DNA from: Homoserinimonas sedimenticola
GTDB taxonomy: Bacteria; Actinomycetota; Actinomycetes; Actinomycetales; Microbacteriaceae
Assembly (NCBI RefSeq): GCF_026094475.1
Contig: NZ_JAPELL010000001.1
Span: 1,140,326-1,204,325, forward strand
DNA length: 64,000 bases
Direction of reading: 5' to 3'
Part shown: positions 34,197 to 42,248 of the stretch, one piece after another
How positions within the stretch are numbered: position 1 is the stretch's first letter
Layout: each line of letters opens with the position of its first letter
Made by a program: the position numbers and the translations under genes
Notes under the pieces: model-generated
Database searches by the model: none
Told to the model about the DNA's origin: nothing
The model's input: only the letters and a program-made list of their open reading frames with translations

Positions 34197-35737
34197 CGTC
34201 TCTCGAGCCCGATCGCGGTCCAGGAGACGGGCGGGAGGGTGACCGTGACGGTCGAGCCGTCGAGGGTCACAGTGCCGTTCTCCACGAGTCCCACCCTCTC
34301 CGGCTCCTCGAGCGTGTTCTTGGCATGGATGTCGTCGTCGCTCAGGGTGTGGGCGGAGGTCACGGCGACGGCCCCGAGGGCGGCGACGTCGAGCGTGACG
34401 GTGGTCGCGGCATCCTGCGATCGGTTGACGAGGAAGACGGCGGACTCCCCCGCCTCCTCGTCGTGTGTCGCGACCGCGTCGACGAGCGGCACGACGCCGT
34501 ACTCCTTCGTCTCATAGGTGTCGGAGTCGAGGCGCGGCGTGAGCACCGTGCCGCGGGCGAGCTGCGAGGTGAGGGCGAAGGGGAAGAAGGTGGTCTGGCG
34601 CCAGGCCGGACCCCCGGGCTCCGTCATGATGGGCGCGATCACGTTGACCAGCTGGGCGAGCGAGGCGGATGTCACGCGGTCGGCGTGCTTGAGCAGCGAG
34701 ATCATGAGGCTGCCGAAGACGACGGCGTCGGCGACCGAGTAGACGTCTTCGAGGAGGCGCGGGGCGACGGGCCAGTCGTCGCGCGAGAACTCCTTGGCTC
34801 GCTCCTGCCAGCGATCGATGTACCAGACGTTCCACTCGTCGAAGGAGATGTTGATCGTCTTGGCGCTGCGCTTCACGGCCTTCACGTGGTCGGCGGTCGC
34901 GACGACCGTGTCGATGAAGTGGTCCATGTTGACGGAGCTCGCGAGGAAGCTCGCCATGTCGCCGCCGCGCTCCTCGTAGTAGGCGTGGCACGAGATGTAG
35001 TCGACGTCCTCGTAGGTGTGGTGCAGCACGACCCGCTCCCATTCCCCGAAGGTCGGCATCTGCGCGCTCGAGGAACCGCACACGACAAGCTCGAGGTCGC
35101 GGTCGATCTGCCGCATGGCCTTCGCGGTCTGGGAGGCGATCTTGCCGTAGTCGTCGGCGCTGCGGTGACCCAGCTGCCACGGGCCGTCCATCTCGTTGCC
35201 GAGGCACCACATCCGCACGTTGAAGGGCTCCTCGGCGCCGTTGGCGATGCGCTGCTGCGACAGGGCGGTGCCGCCGCGGTGGTTGCTGTACTCGAGCAGG
35301 TCAAGGGCCTCGGCCGTGCCGCGCGTGCCGAGGTTGACGGCAAGCATCAGCTCGCTGTCGACCTTGCGCAGCCAGGAGGCGAACTCGTGCAGGCCCACCT
35401 CATTGGTCTCGGTAGAGTGCCAGGCGAGGTCGAGCCGGCGGGGGCGCTGCTCCTTGGGCCCCACGCTGTCCTCCCACTTGAAGCCGGAGACGAAGTTGCC
35501 GCCGGGATAGCGGATCGTCGAGACTCCGAGCTCCCTCACGAGCTCGATGACGTCGCTGCGGAAGCCCTCCTCGTCGGCCTCCGGATGTCCCGGCTCGTAG
35601 ATCCCGTCGTAGACGTGCCGACCGAGGTGCTCCACGAAACCACCGAAGAGGCGACGGTTGATGGGACCGACCGTGAAGTGCGGGTCGAGGGTGAGGTGCG
35701 CTTTGGGCATGGAGGTGCTTTCGTTGGTCGAGGTCAT
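34193..35737 (-). CDS. Family 51 alpha-L-arabinofuranosidase
   Basis: 514 residues, intracellular. It removes arabinose from imported arabino- or arabinoxylo-oligosaccharides. The acid/base Glu182 lies in CLGNEMDGPW and the nucleophile Glu301 in ISFDEWNVWY. The start at 35737 (12 bp after the permease stop) is accepted; a downstream ATG at codon 10 is possible, since neither has a clear Shine-Dalgarno. Released arabinose would enter the araBDA pathway at 46347-50307. Confidence 0.95.
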   Translation of the reverse strand: MTSTNESTSMPKAHLTLDPHFTVGPINRRLFGGFVEHLGRHVYDGIYEPGHPEADEEGFRSDVIELVRELGVSTIRYPGGNFVSGFKWEDSVGPKEQRPRRLDLAWHSTETNEVGLHEFASWLRKVDSELMLAVNLGTRGTAEALDLLEYSNHRGGTALSQQRIANGAEEPFNVRMWCLGNEMDGPWQLGHRSADDYGKIASQTAKAMRQIDRDLELVVCGSSSAQMPTFGEWERVVLHHTYEDVDYISCHAYYEERGGDMASFLASSVNMDHFIDTVVATADHVKAVKRSAKTINISFDEWNVWYIDRWQERAKEFSRDDWPVAPRLLEDVYSVADAVVFGSLMISLLKHADRVTSASLAQLVNVIAPIMTEPGGPAWRQTTFFPFALTSQLARGTVLTPRLDSDTYETKEYGVVPLVDAVATHDEEAGESAVFLVNRSQDAATTVTLDVAALGAVAVTSAHTLSDDDIHAKNTLEEPERVGLVENGTVTLDGSTVTVTLPPVSWTAIGLERR

Positions 35738-35749
35738 GGACTTGAGGGG

Positions 35750-36667
35750 CTACTTGAGGCTGCCGACGGCGAGGCCGCCCTGCCAGTAGCGCTGCAGGGT
35801 GAGGAATGACAGCACGAGCGGCAGGATCGAGACGAAGGCGCCGGTCGTGATGAGGTTCCAGACCTGCTCGCCACCGGCCCCCGCATTCGAGAGCGCCTGC
35901 CAGTTGTTGAGGCCGACCGTCACGGGCAGCAGGAGCGGGTCGCGCAGCACCGCGAGCGGCAGGAAGAAGTTGTTCCACGTCGCGACGATCGAGATGAGCA
36001 GCACCGTCACGATCGCGGGTTTCAGCAGCGGCAGGGCCACCTGCAGGAAGGTGCGCAGCTCACCTGCGCCGTCGACGCGGGCCGCATCGATCAACTCGTC
36101 GGCGACAGCATCCTGCGTGTAGATCCTCATGAGGTAGACGCCGAAGGGGCTGAGGAGCGAGGGCAGGATGACCGCCCAGATCGTGTTGATGAGGCCGATG
36201 CCGCTGAGCAGCACGAAGGTCGGGATGACGAGGGCCGTGAGCGGCACCATGACGGCGCCGAGGAGTAGAGCGAAGAAGGCGCTGCGCCCGCGGAAGCGGT
36301 ACTTGGCGAAGCCGTAGCCCGCGAGCACGCTGAGCACGGTCGCCCCGACGCCGCCCGTGAGGGCATAGAGGAAGGAGTTGCCGAGCCAGCGCCAATAGAT
36401 GCCGTTCTGGTAGCTGCCCAGCTGGGACAGGTTCTCGAAGAAGGTGAACTGGTCGTCGAACCAGAGCGGCCCGCCGGAACCCGTGAAGAGCCCCGAGTTC
36501 GATTTCGTGCTCGCGACGACGAGCCACCACAGGGGAATCACGAAGTAGAGGGCGAGCACGATCAGCAGCGCGTGGGAGCCGATGCGCGGCCCACCTGAGA
36601 CGCCGCTGGAGGAACGGCGACGACGCGGTGCCGCGTCGCGGTCGGTGGAAACGGGGAGGGCGACCAT
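35750..36667 (-). CDS. CUT1 sugar ABC transporter permease (MalG type)
   Basis: 305 residues with six predicted helices. The EAA loop region DAARVDGAGELRTFLQVALP is slightly unusual in starting with IDAA rather than EAA. ATG at 36667 shares a base with the stop of the preceding permease (TGATG); the frame is open to 36961 but that part is antisense-like sequence over the upstream gene. Partner of the permease at 36667-37614. Confidence 0.89.
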   Translation of the reverse strand: MVALPVSTDRDAAPRRRRSSSGVSGGPRIGSHALLIVLALYFVIPLWWLVVASTKSNSGLFTGSGGPLWFDDQFTFFENLSQLGSYQNGIYWRWLGNSFLYALTGGVGATVLSVLAGYGFAKYRFRGRSAFFALLLGAVMVPLTALVIPTFVLLSGIGLINTIWAVILPSLLSPFGVYLMRIYTQDAVADELIDAARVDGAGELRTFLQVALPLLKPAIVTVLLISIVATWNNFFLPLAVLRDPLLLPVTVGLNNWQALSNAGAGGEQVWNLITTGAFVSILPLVLSFLTLQRYWQGGLAVGSLK

Positions 36668-37614
36668 CACTTGAGTCCGCTCTGCTTGCGCGTGAGGAAG
36701 AGGAAGAGGTAGGAGCCGATGAACACGACGACGCCGAGTGCGAATGCGATCGTCGACGCGTAGTTGAACTGGCTGTAGGAGAACGCGAGGGTGAAGGCAT
36801 ACATATTGGGCGTGTACGAGACCGGGATGGCCCCTTGGGCGACGCCGCGCAGCACGAGCGGCTCCGTGAAGAACTGCAGCGTGCCGATGAGCGCGAAGAC
36901 GACGACCATGACCATCGACGAGGAGATCATCGGCAGCTTGATGCGGGTGGCGATCTGCCATCCGTTTGCGCCGTCGATGCGCGCCGCCTCATAGACCTGG
37001 GAGTCGATGCTGCGGAGAGCCGCGTAGATGATGACCATGTAGTAACCCGACCACTGCCACGTGACGATGTTGACGAGGCTGAAGAAGACGGTGTCTTGGC
37101 CGAGGAAGTTCGGGGCATCCAGCCCGAAGAGGTCGAAGAGGGTCGCGGCGGGCCCGAACCTCGGCGAGTAGAGGAAGCCCCACATGATTGCGCCGATCAC
37201 GATCGGGATCGCGTAGGGCACGAAGATGAGCAGCCGCGAGAGCTTCGCGAGCCGCGTCGCGAGGGAGTCCAGCACGAGCGCCGCGACCGCTGCGACGATG
37301 AGCTGCGCCGGAATCATGACGACTGCGAACATCAGTACGCGGCCGACCCCCTCGAGGAACAGCGGATCCGTGAACGCCTTCACGTAGTTGTCGAGCCCCG
37401 TGAACGTCGTGCCCGCCGCGAGCGTCGACGTCTGCAGGCTCATGATGAAGGCGAGCACGAGCGGCACGATGAGGAACGTGACGAAAACGATCGCGAAGGG
37501 AGCGACGAAGGCCCACCCCCACCACTGGCGGCGGCGATCTGCCGACGACGAGGCAGAGCGGATGCGACGGGGCTGAGGTGGCGCGGCGGCGTCGGCGCGC
37601 GTGATGGTGGTCAT
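36667..37614 (-). CDS. CUT1 sugar ABC transporter permease (MalF type)
   Basis: 315 residues, six predicted helices, EAA loop YEAARIDGANGWQIATRIKL. ATG at 37614 follows CTGGAGG; an in-frame extension to 37668 overlaps the binding-protein gene. It belongs to the arabinoside importer, again without an ATPase gene. Confidence 0.9.
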   Translation of the reverse strand: MTTITRADAAAPPQPRRIRSASSSADRRRQWWGWAFVAPFAIVFVTFLIVPLVLAFIMSLQTSTLAAGTTFTGLDNYVKAFTDPLFLEGVGRVLMFAVVMIPAQLIVAAVAALVLDSLATRLAKLSRLLIFVPYAIPIVIGAIMWGFLYSPRFGPAATLFDLFGLDAPNFLGQDTVFFSLVNIVTWQWSGYYMVIIYAALRSIDSQVYEAARIDGANGWQIATRIKLPMISSSMVMVVVFALIGTLQFFTEPLVLRGVAQGAIPVSYTPNMYAFTLAFSYSQFNYASTIAFALGVVVFIGSYLFLFLTRKQSGLK

Positions 37615-37630
37615 GTTGTGCCTCCAGGAG

Positions 37631-37659
37631 GGGCCGCCGACGCGGGGCGCCGACGGCCC
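37631..37659 (-). terminator. Hairpin between binding-protein and permease genes
   Basis: GGGCCGCCGACGC can pair with GCGCCGACGGCCC at 11 of 13 positions across a very short loop. Weaker than its counterparts but in the same position of the operon. Confidence 0.45.
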
Positions 37660-37664
37660 TGCCG

Positions 37665-38999
37665 TCATTCGGTGACTGTGAAGCCCTGCTCGGTCGCGTA
37701 CTGCACGAGGGTCTCCTGCAGGTCGTCAAGCGCTGTGCCGGCGTCCTTCTCTCCCTCGACCATGGCGAACAGCTGCTCGGTGAGCTGGTCGTAGGCGTAG
37801 TTCTGGAAGGGGCTGAAGGTGAAACCCTCATAACCGGCGGCCGCAGCCAGGAACACGTCGCGGTTGATCTGCTGGCCGTCGAAGAACGGGTACTCAAGGT
37901 CACGGAAGTAGTCAGACTCGAGCATGGGCCGCCACAGCGGGAACAGCGCCGCCTCCTCGACCCCGATGCGCCAAGCCTCCTCGGTGCCGAAGATCTCCAT
38001 CGCGACCTGCGCGGCGAGCTCCGGATCGTCGGCCTGGGAGGTCACGGCGAAGGTCGAACCGCCCCAGTTGATCTGCACGGGGTTCGCCGGGTCCCACTGC
38101 GGCACGGGAGCCGCCCGCCACACCGCGTCTTCGTCAGCATCCGAGAGCCCGCCCAGGTAGCCGGGGCCCCATGCCGCCGCAATGTAGACCGCATAGGTGC
38201 CGTCGACGAGCTTGGTGTTGTAGTCGGCCGTGAACGCGTCATCCGTCGCGACGAGGCCGCGCTGCACAAGGTCGTTCCAGTACTCGAGCACCCGCTTCGA
38301 ACCCTCGTCGTTGACGTTGATGCCCACCTCGGTGGGATTCGCGTTGTCGTAGGTGAAGGGCGCCGATCCGGCCTGCGCGAAGAGCGCCTGGTTGTAGGCG
38401 CGGCCGTTGGTCGGGAAGTCGGCGATGACTCCGGGGGCGCCGGCATCCTTCAGCTGCTGCGCTGCGATCTCGAACTGGTCCCAGGTGGTCGGCACTTCGA
38501 TGCCGTATTCGTCGAAGATGTCCTGACGGTAGAGCATCCCCATGGGGCCGCCGTCGACCGGGATGGCGTAGACGGCGTCTCCGCTCGAGACGTCCTCCCA
38601 CGCGCCCTCCGTGTAGTCGTCTCGGACCTCGTTCGCCCCGTACTCGCTCAGGTCGACGAGCGCGTCGCGGATCGCGAAGCTCGAGAGCACCTCGGCCTCG
38701 AGCATGATGACGTCGGGCGCGCCGGAGCCCGCCTCGATCGCGGTCGAGAACCGCGTGTACTCGTCGTTGCCCTGACCGGCGTTGGTCCAGCAGACCTGAA
38801 CGTCATCGTGCGTCTCGTTGAAGTGGTCGACGACCTGCTCGAAGGCGGGATACCAGGCCCAGACGCTGACCTGGGTCGCCTCCTCATTCATGATCGTGTT
38901 GGTGCAGCTCTCTTCGCTGGCACCACCGGCGGAGCACGCCGTGAGGGCGAGCGCTGCGATGGCGACCGAGCCGACGGCTGCGGCGTGGGTGCGATTCAT
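37665..38999 (-). CDS. ABC importer solute-binding lipoprotein (CUT1, arabinoside operon)
   Basis: 444 residues. Signal peptide with lipobox LTAC, then a family 1 binding protein (QVSVWAWYPAFEQVVDHFNE). ATG at 38999 is preceded by AAGGAGGATTC. Two tandem operator copies lie 54-78 bp upstream. Being first in an operon with GH51 and GH43 enzymes, its ligand is probably arabino-oligosaccharides or arabinoxylan fragments (inference). Confidence 0.88.
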   Translation of the reverse strand: MNRTHAAAVGSVAIAALALTACSAGGASEESCTNTIMNEEATQVSVWAWYPAFEQVVDHFNETHDDVQVCWTNAGQGNDEYTRFSTAIEAGSGAPDVIMLEAEVLSSFAIRDALVDLSEYGANEVRDDYTEGAWEDVSSGDAVYAIPVDGGPMGMLYRQDIFDEYGIEVPTTWDQFEIAAQQLKDAGAPGVIADFPTNGRAYNQALFAQAGSAPFTYDNANPTEVGINVNDEGSKRVLEYWNDLVQRGLVATDDAFTADYNTKLVDGTYAVYIAAAWGPGYLGGLSDADEDAVWRAAPVPQWDPANPVQINWGGSTFAVTSQADDPELAAQVAMEIFGTEEAWRIGVEEAALFPLWRPMLESDYFRDLEYPFFDGQQINRDVFLAAAAGYEGFTFSPFQNYAYDQLTEQLFAMVEGEKDAGTALDDLQETLVQYATEQGFTVTE

Positions 39000-39052
39000 G
39001 GACGAATCCTCCTTGATTCGGATGCTGGTGCGCGGGCCCGCCGCGAGTGCGG

Positions 39053-39077
39053 GTAAACGTTGTAGTAAACGTTGTAG
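39053..39077. promoter_or_regulatory. Tandem LacI-type operators upstream of the arabinoside operon
   Basis: GTAAACGTTGTAG occurs twice, at 39053-39065 and 39065-39077. The AACGTT core is palindromic, and the same ACAACGTT half appears as CTACAACGTTGCAAC upstream of the adjacent LacI gene at 40171. Confidence 0.7.
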
Positions 39078-39123
39078 AACAATAGTGAGTGGCGGCGTGC
39101 CCCCTGTCAAGGGGACATTTGGC

Positions 39124-40143
39124 TCAGACCGTCGACTCGCGCCCCACGATGCGGAAGGCCGTCTCGATCTCGCGCGGCGCCGCGAGGGATGCCCCGTTCC
39201 GACTGCGCTCGCGAATCCGCTCCTGCAGCACCTCCACGGCCCGCTCCGCGATCTCCTCCCGACCCGGGTCCACCGTCGAGAGCGTGGGGATCGAATACGC
39301 CGTCTCATCGAGGTTGTCGAAACCCATCACCGCGACATCGCGCGGCACCACCAGCCCCGCCTCCTGGATGACCCGCATGGCACCCAGCGCGAGCGTGTCG
39401 TTGAACGCGAAGACCGCGTCGAACTCGACGCCGGAGTCGAGCAGGGCGCGCATCGCCTCGGCACCGTTGGAGCGATGCCACAGAGTGGTATAGCCGACAA
39501 GCCGCGGGTCGAACGGCACGCTTGCCGCGTCGAGTGCCTCACGGTAGCCCGCAAAACGCAACCCCGCAGAGCCGATGATCTCCCCCTCGTGCGCACCGAT
39601 TACGGCGATCCGGCGCCGACCCAGCCCAAGGAGGTGCTCCGTCGCTGCCCTCGCCGCCTCCACATTGCGCATCGTGACGTGGTCCGCGGGGCCGTGGAAG
39701 ACCCGCTCCCCGAGGATCACGAGCGGGTAGTCGACACGCAGGAACTCAGCATCCTCGTTCCCCATGCCGAGCACACTGAAGATGAGACCGTCCGTGAAGC
39801 GTCGGCTGGGGCTCCGCAGCATCTCAAGCTCACGCTCGCGGTCGCCGTTGGTCTGCTCTATGAGCACCGTGAGCCCCCGCTTCTCTGCAGCCTTCATGAC
39901 GGAATCAGCGAGTTCGGCGAAGTAGCTCAGGCGCAGCTCCGGCACCGCGAGCCCGATCACCCCCGTCGTGCCCGAGCGCAGGCTGCGTGCCGTGAGGTTG
40001 GGCCGGTAGTCGAGCTGGCTGATCGCGGCGAGCACACGGGCACGCGTCTGCTCCCGCACCGGCGCGGAATCGTTGACAACATTCGAGACCGTCTTGATGG
40101 AGACGCCTGCGAGCCGCGCGACATCGTGCAGCGTGGCGGCCAT
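39124..40143 (-). CDS. LacI-family regulator of the arabinoside operon
   Basis: 339 residues. Helix-turn-helix LHDVARLAGVSIKTVSNVVN, then a type 1 periplasmic-binding-like effector domain. The gene lies immediately upstream of the arabinoside operon on the same strand, and matching CTACAACGTT operators precede both, so it probably represses the operon and itself. The ligand is probably an arabinose-containing sugar. ATG at 40143 is taken. Confidence 0.88.
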   Translation of the reverse strand: MAATLHDVARLAGVSIKTVSNVVNDSAPVREQTRARVLAAISQLDYRPNLTARSLRSGTTGVIGLAVPELRLSYFAELADSVMKAAEKRGLTVLIEQTNGDRERELEMLRSPSRRFTDGLIFSVLGMGNEDAEFLRVDYPLVILGERVFHGPADHVTMRNVEAARAATEHLLGLGRRRIAVIGAHEGEIIGSAGLRFAGYREALDAASVPFDPRLVGYTTLWHRSNGAEAMRALLDSGVEFDAVFAFNDTLALGAMRVIQEAGLVVPRDVAVMGFDNLDETAYSIPTLSTVDPGREEIAERAVEVLQERIRERSRNGASLAAPREIETAFRIVGRESTV

Positions 40144-40170
40144 CGACTCCCCTTCCGGTCACCCGCCACA

Positions 40171-40185
40171 CTACAACGTTGCAAC
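40171..40185. promoter_or_regulatory. LacI-type operator upstream of the regulator gene
   Basis: CTACAACGTTGCAAC, 27 bp before the LacI start codon. Shares CTACAACGTT with the two sites at 39053-39077 when read on the same strand. It overlaps the end of a possible small membrane-protein gene. Confidence 0.65.
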
Positions 40186-40401
40186 CCGCGCGGCATCGCG
40201 CAGCACGATAGGTCGCAGAGCACACGCGATGAGGGCGATCAACGCCAGCTGGCCGAACAGCACATAGGCGACCCAGAAGCCGGAGAGAACCACAAGTGCG
40301 CTGAGGATCAAGACGGCGCCGAGCCGCCGCCAGGAGAGGACTGCGGGGGCCGGGCCGCTCACGGGTGACACGCGGTCATCCTGCCACTCAGCCGGACCCA
40401 T
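40171..40401 (-). CDS. Possible small membrane protein, function unknown
   Basis: 76 codons from ATG (40401), or about 66 from a GTG at 40371 that has AGGATGACC before it. The product has two hydrophobic stretches (LGAVLILSALVVLSGFWVAY and QLALIALIACAL) separated by FG, a plausible helical hairpin. It ends 27 bp before the LacI start and overlaps that gene's operator. GC-rich third positions and composition support coding, but I recognise no family. Confidence 0.45.
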   Translation of the reverse strand: MGPAEWQDDRVSPVSGPAPAVLSWRRLGAVLILSALVVLSGFWVAYVLFGQLALIALIACALRPIVLRDAARVATL

Positions 40402-40435
40402 ATCACGCGGTGACGTGCGCCCGCCGCGAGATCGC

Positions 40436-40785
40436 CTGTCGGAAATTCAGGAAAATCGCCACTGCTCCCGCTGTCGGAAATTCAGGAAAACGACCGTTGC
40501 CCCCGCTTTCGACAATTCAGAAGAGCCGGCGCCCCGCTGTCGGAAACTCAGGAAATTCGACTCCGCGCGAGGAGCGACCGACGCAGTGGGCGACTCGTCA
40601 ACCCCCCGAAGAATCGGGCGAAAGACCAGAGAACGGGCCGAGTTTCCTGAGTTTCCGAGAGGCGGTTGGATCGCGGCTTCCTGAATTTCTGAGGATGCTG
40701 CGAGAGCGCGTTTTCCTGACTTTCCGCGAGGGGCTACGGCGGGACCGGACTCGGGCGCGGGCGCGTTTTCCTGAATTTCCGTGAC
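40436..40785. repeat. Cluster of eight GGAAATTCAGGAA repeats in two opposed sets
   Basis: Forward copies start at 40436, 40471, 40506 (diverged) and 40537; the first two are identical, CTGTCGGAAATTCAGGAAAA. Reverse copies occur at about 40643-40661, 40678-40693, 40711-40730 and 40766-40785, e.g. TTTTCCTGAATTTCCG. All forward copies lie left and all reverse copies right of a centre near 40600. Spacing is irregular (about 30-60 bp), so it is not a CRISPR array. No convincing gene is seen in 40402-40810. Confidence 0.88.
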
Positions 40786-40810
40786 GGGCGGGAGGTGCCG
40801 CCCAGTGGGC

Positions 40811-42091
40811 TCAGTCCTCGAGGGGCGGCACCGAGCGGGGCCGCACGACGGCCCACACCACGAAGACGCCGATCGCGGCCGCACAACCCATGACGAGCGC
40901 CATGGGGGTCGCGCTGGCGACGCCCAGCAGGCCGACGACGGGCGAGATGAGCCCCGCGAGGCCGAAGTTGAGGGCGCCGAGGAGCGATGCCGCCGTGCCC
41001 GCCTCCTTGCCGTGGTGGGCAAGCGCGAGCACCTGCACGGCAGGGAACCCGAAGCCGCACGCCGTGATGTAGAACCAGAGCGGGATGAGGGTGCCCCAGA
41101 GCCCCGCCCCCGCCTGGTCAAGCGAGATGATCGTGACCGCCATCGCCAACTGCACGGATGTCACGCCCACGAGCACCCACTGCGGCCCCACGCTCAGGCG
41201 CGCCATGAGCCGCGAGCTGGTCTGCACCCCGAGGACGACGCCGACCGAGTTGATGCCGAAGAGCAGCCCGTATTGCTGGGGAGTGAAGCCGTAGACCTCT
41301 TGGAAGAGGAACGACGAGCTGGAGAGGTAGGAGAAGAGCCCCGTGAAGCTCATGGCGCCAACGAGCGCCGCGCCCACGTAGACGCGGTCGGTGAGGAGCG
41401 CCCGGTAGCGGGCCCGCATCGTGCCGTGCCCGGGGAGTCGGCGCTGGCTGGGCGGCAGGGTCTCAATGATGAGCGAGAGCACCGCGACGACGACGATCGC
41501 GGCGTAGCCGGCGAGCACCCAGAAGATGCCGCGCCAGTCCATCACGAGCAGCAGTTGCGAGCCGATGACGGGGGCGAGGATGGGCGCGAGACCGTTGACG
41601 AGCGCGAGGCGCGACAGCATCGTGACGAGGCGCTTGCCACCGAAGAGATCGCGCACCATCGCCATGGCGACGACACCGCCCGCCGCAGCGCCGAAACCCT
41701 GCAGCACCCGGAACACCGCGAGCCACGTGATGTCGGGGGCGAGCGCCGCCCCAATGCTGGCGAGGATGTGCACGGATGTCGCGAGGATGAGTGGCAGGCG
41801 CCGCCCGACGCGGTCACTCCAGGGGCCGACGAGCAACTGCCCGAGGCCGAAGCCGATCGTCGTGCCCGTGAGAGTGAGCTGGATGGCCGCGGCCCCGACA
41901 CCGAGATCGTCCTCCAGCGAGGGGAAGGCGGGCAGGTAGAGGTCGATCGTGAAGGGGCCGAGTGCTGTGAGCGTGCCGAGCACGAGCACGTAGACGAGGC
42001 GTTGCCGCGCTGTGAGTGCGTCGCCGGGGTGGCGTCGGTGGTCCTTGAGGTCGCCCGGCAGGATGACGGGGATGGAGTTGGTCTGGCTCAC
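40811..42091 (-). CDS. Bcr/CflA-family drug efflux transporter (MFS)
   Basis: 426 residues with about twelve predicted helices. The N-terminal LGPFTIDLYLPAFPSLEDDL and GQLLVGPWSDRVGRRLPL are hallmarks of the Bcr/CflA subfamily, proton-driven exporters of bicyclomycin, chloramphenicol or sulfonamides. It follows a repeat cluster and lies downstream of the arabinose operon, separated by a terminator-like hairpin. Natural substrate unknown. Confidence 0.9.
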   Translation of the reverse strand: MSQTNSIPVILPGDLKDHRRHPGDALTARQRLVYVLVLGTLTALGPFTIDLYLPAFPSLEDDLGVGAAAIQLTLTGTTIGFGLGQLLVGPWSDRVGRRLPLILATSVHILASIGAALAPDITWLAVFRVLQGFGAAAGGVVAMAMVRDLFGGKRLVTMLSRLALVNGLAPILAPVIGSQLLLVMDWRGIFWVLAGYAAIVVVAVLSLIIETLPPSQRRLPGHGTMRARYRALLTDRVYVGAALVGAMSFTGLFSYLSSSSFLFQEVYGFTPQQYGLLFGINSVGVVLGVQTSSRLMARLSVGPQWVLVGVTSVQLAMAVTIISLDQAGAGLWGTLIPLWFYITACGFGFPAVQVLALAHHGKEAGTAASLLGALNFGLAGLISPVVGLLGVASATPMALVMGCAAAIGVFVVWAVVRPRSVPPLED

Positions 42092-42193
42092 ACGGTTCCT
42101 TGCTGGACGAGGCGCGGGAGCGCCGCGCCGAGGAGCTGCCTGTGGTGGGGCGACGATGCACGAAGAGGCAGACCGACAAGTCTAGCGGATGCA

Positions 42194-42229
42194 CGGATGC
42201 CGGCCACCCATAGGGGCGACCGGCATCCG
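42194..42229 (-). terminator. Terminator-like hairpin after the arabinose operon
   Basis: CGGATGCCGG (42194-42203) pairs with CCGGCATCCG (42220-42229), with partly paired bases in the 16-nt loop. It lies 20 bp beyond the stop codon of the last operon gene. No U-run follows. Confidence 0.5.
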
Positions 42230-42248
42230 CGGGGTGACGGGTGCTGGG

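Noticed and set aside
40436-40785. CRISPR array
   Set aside because: Repeats occur in both orientations, are only 16-20 bp, vary in sequence and have spacers of uneven length; no cas genes are present.
40171-42248. Genomic island or prophage boundary suggested by the repeat cluster
   Set aside because: No integrase, transposase or attachment duplication was found on either side, and base composition does not change.
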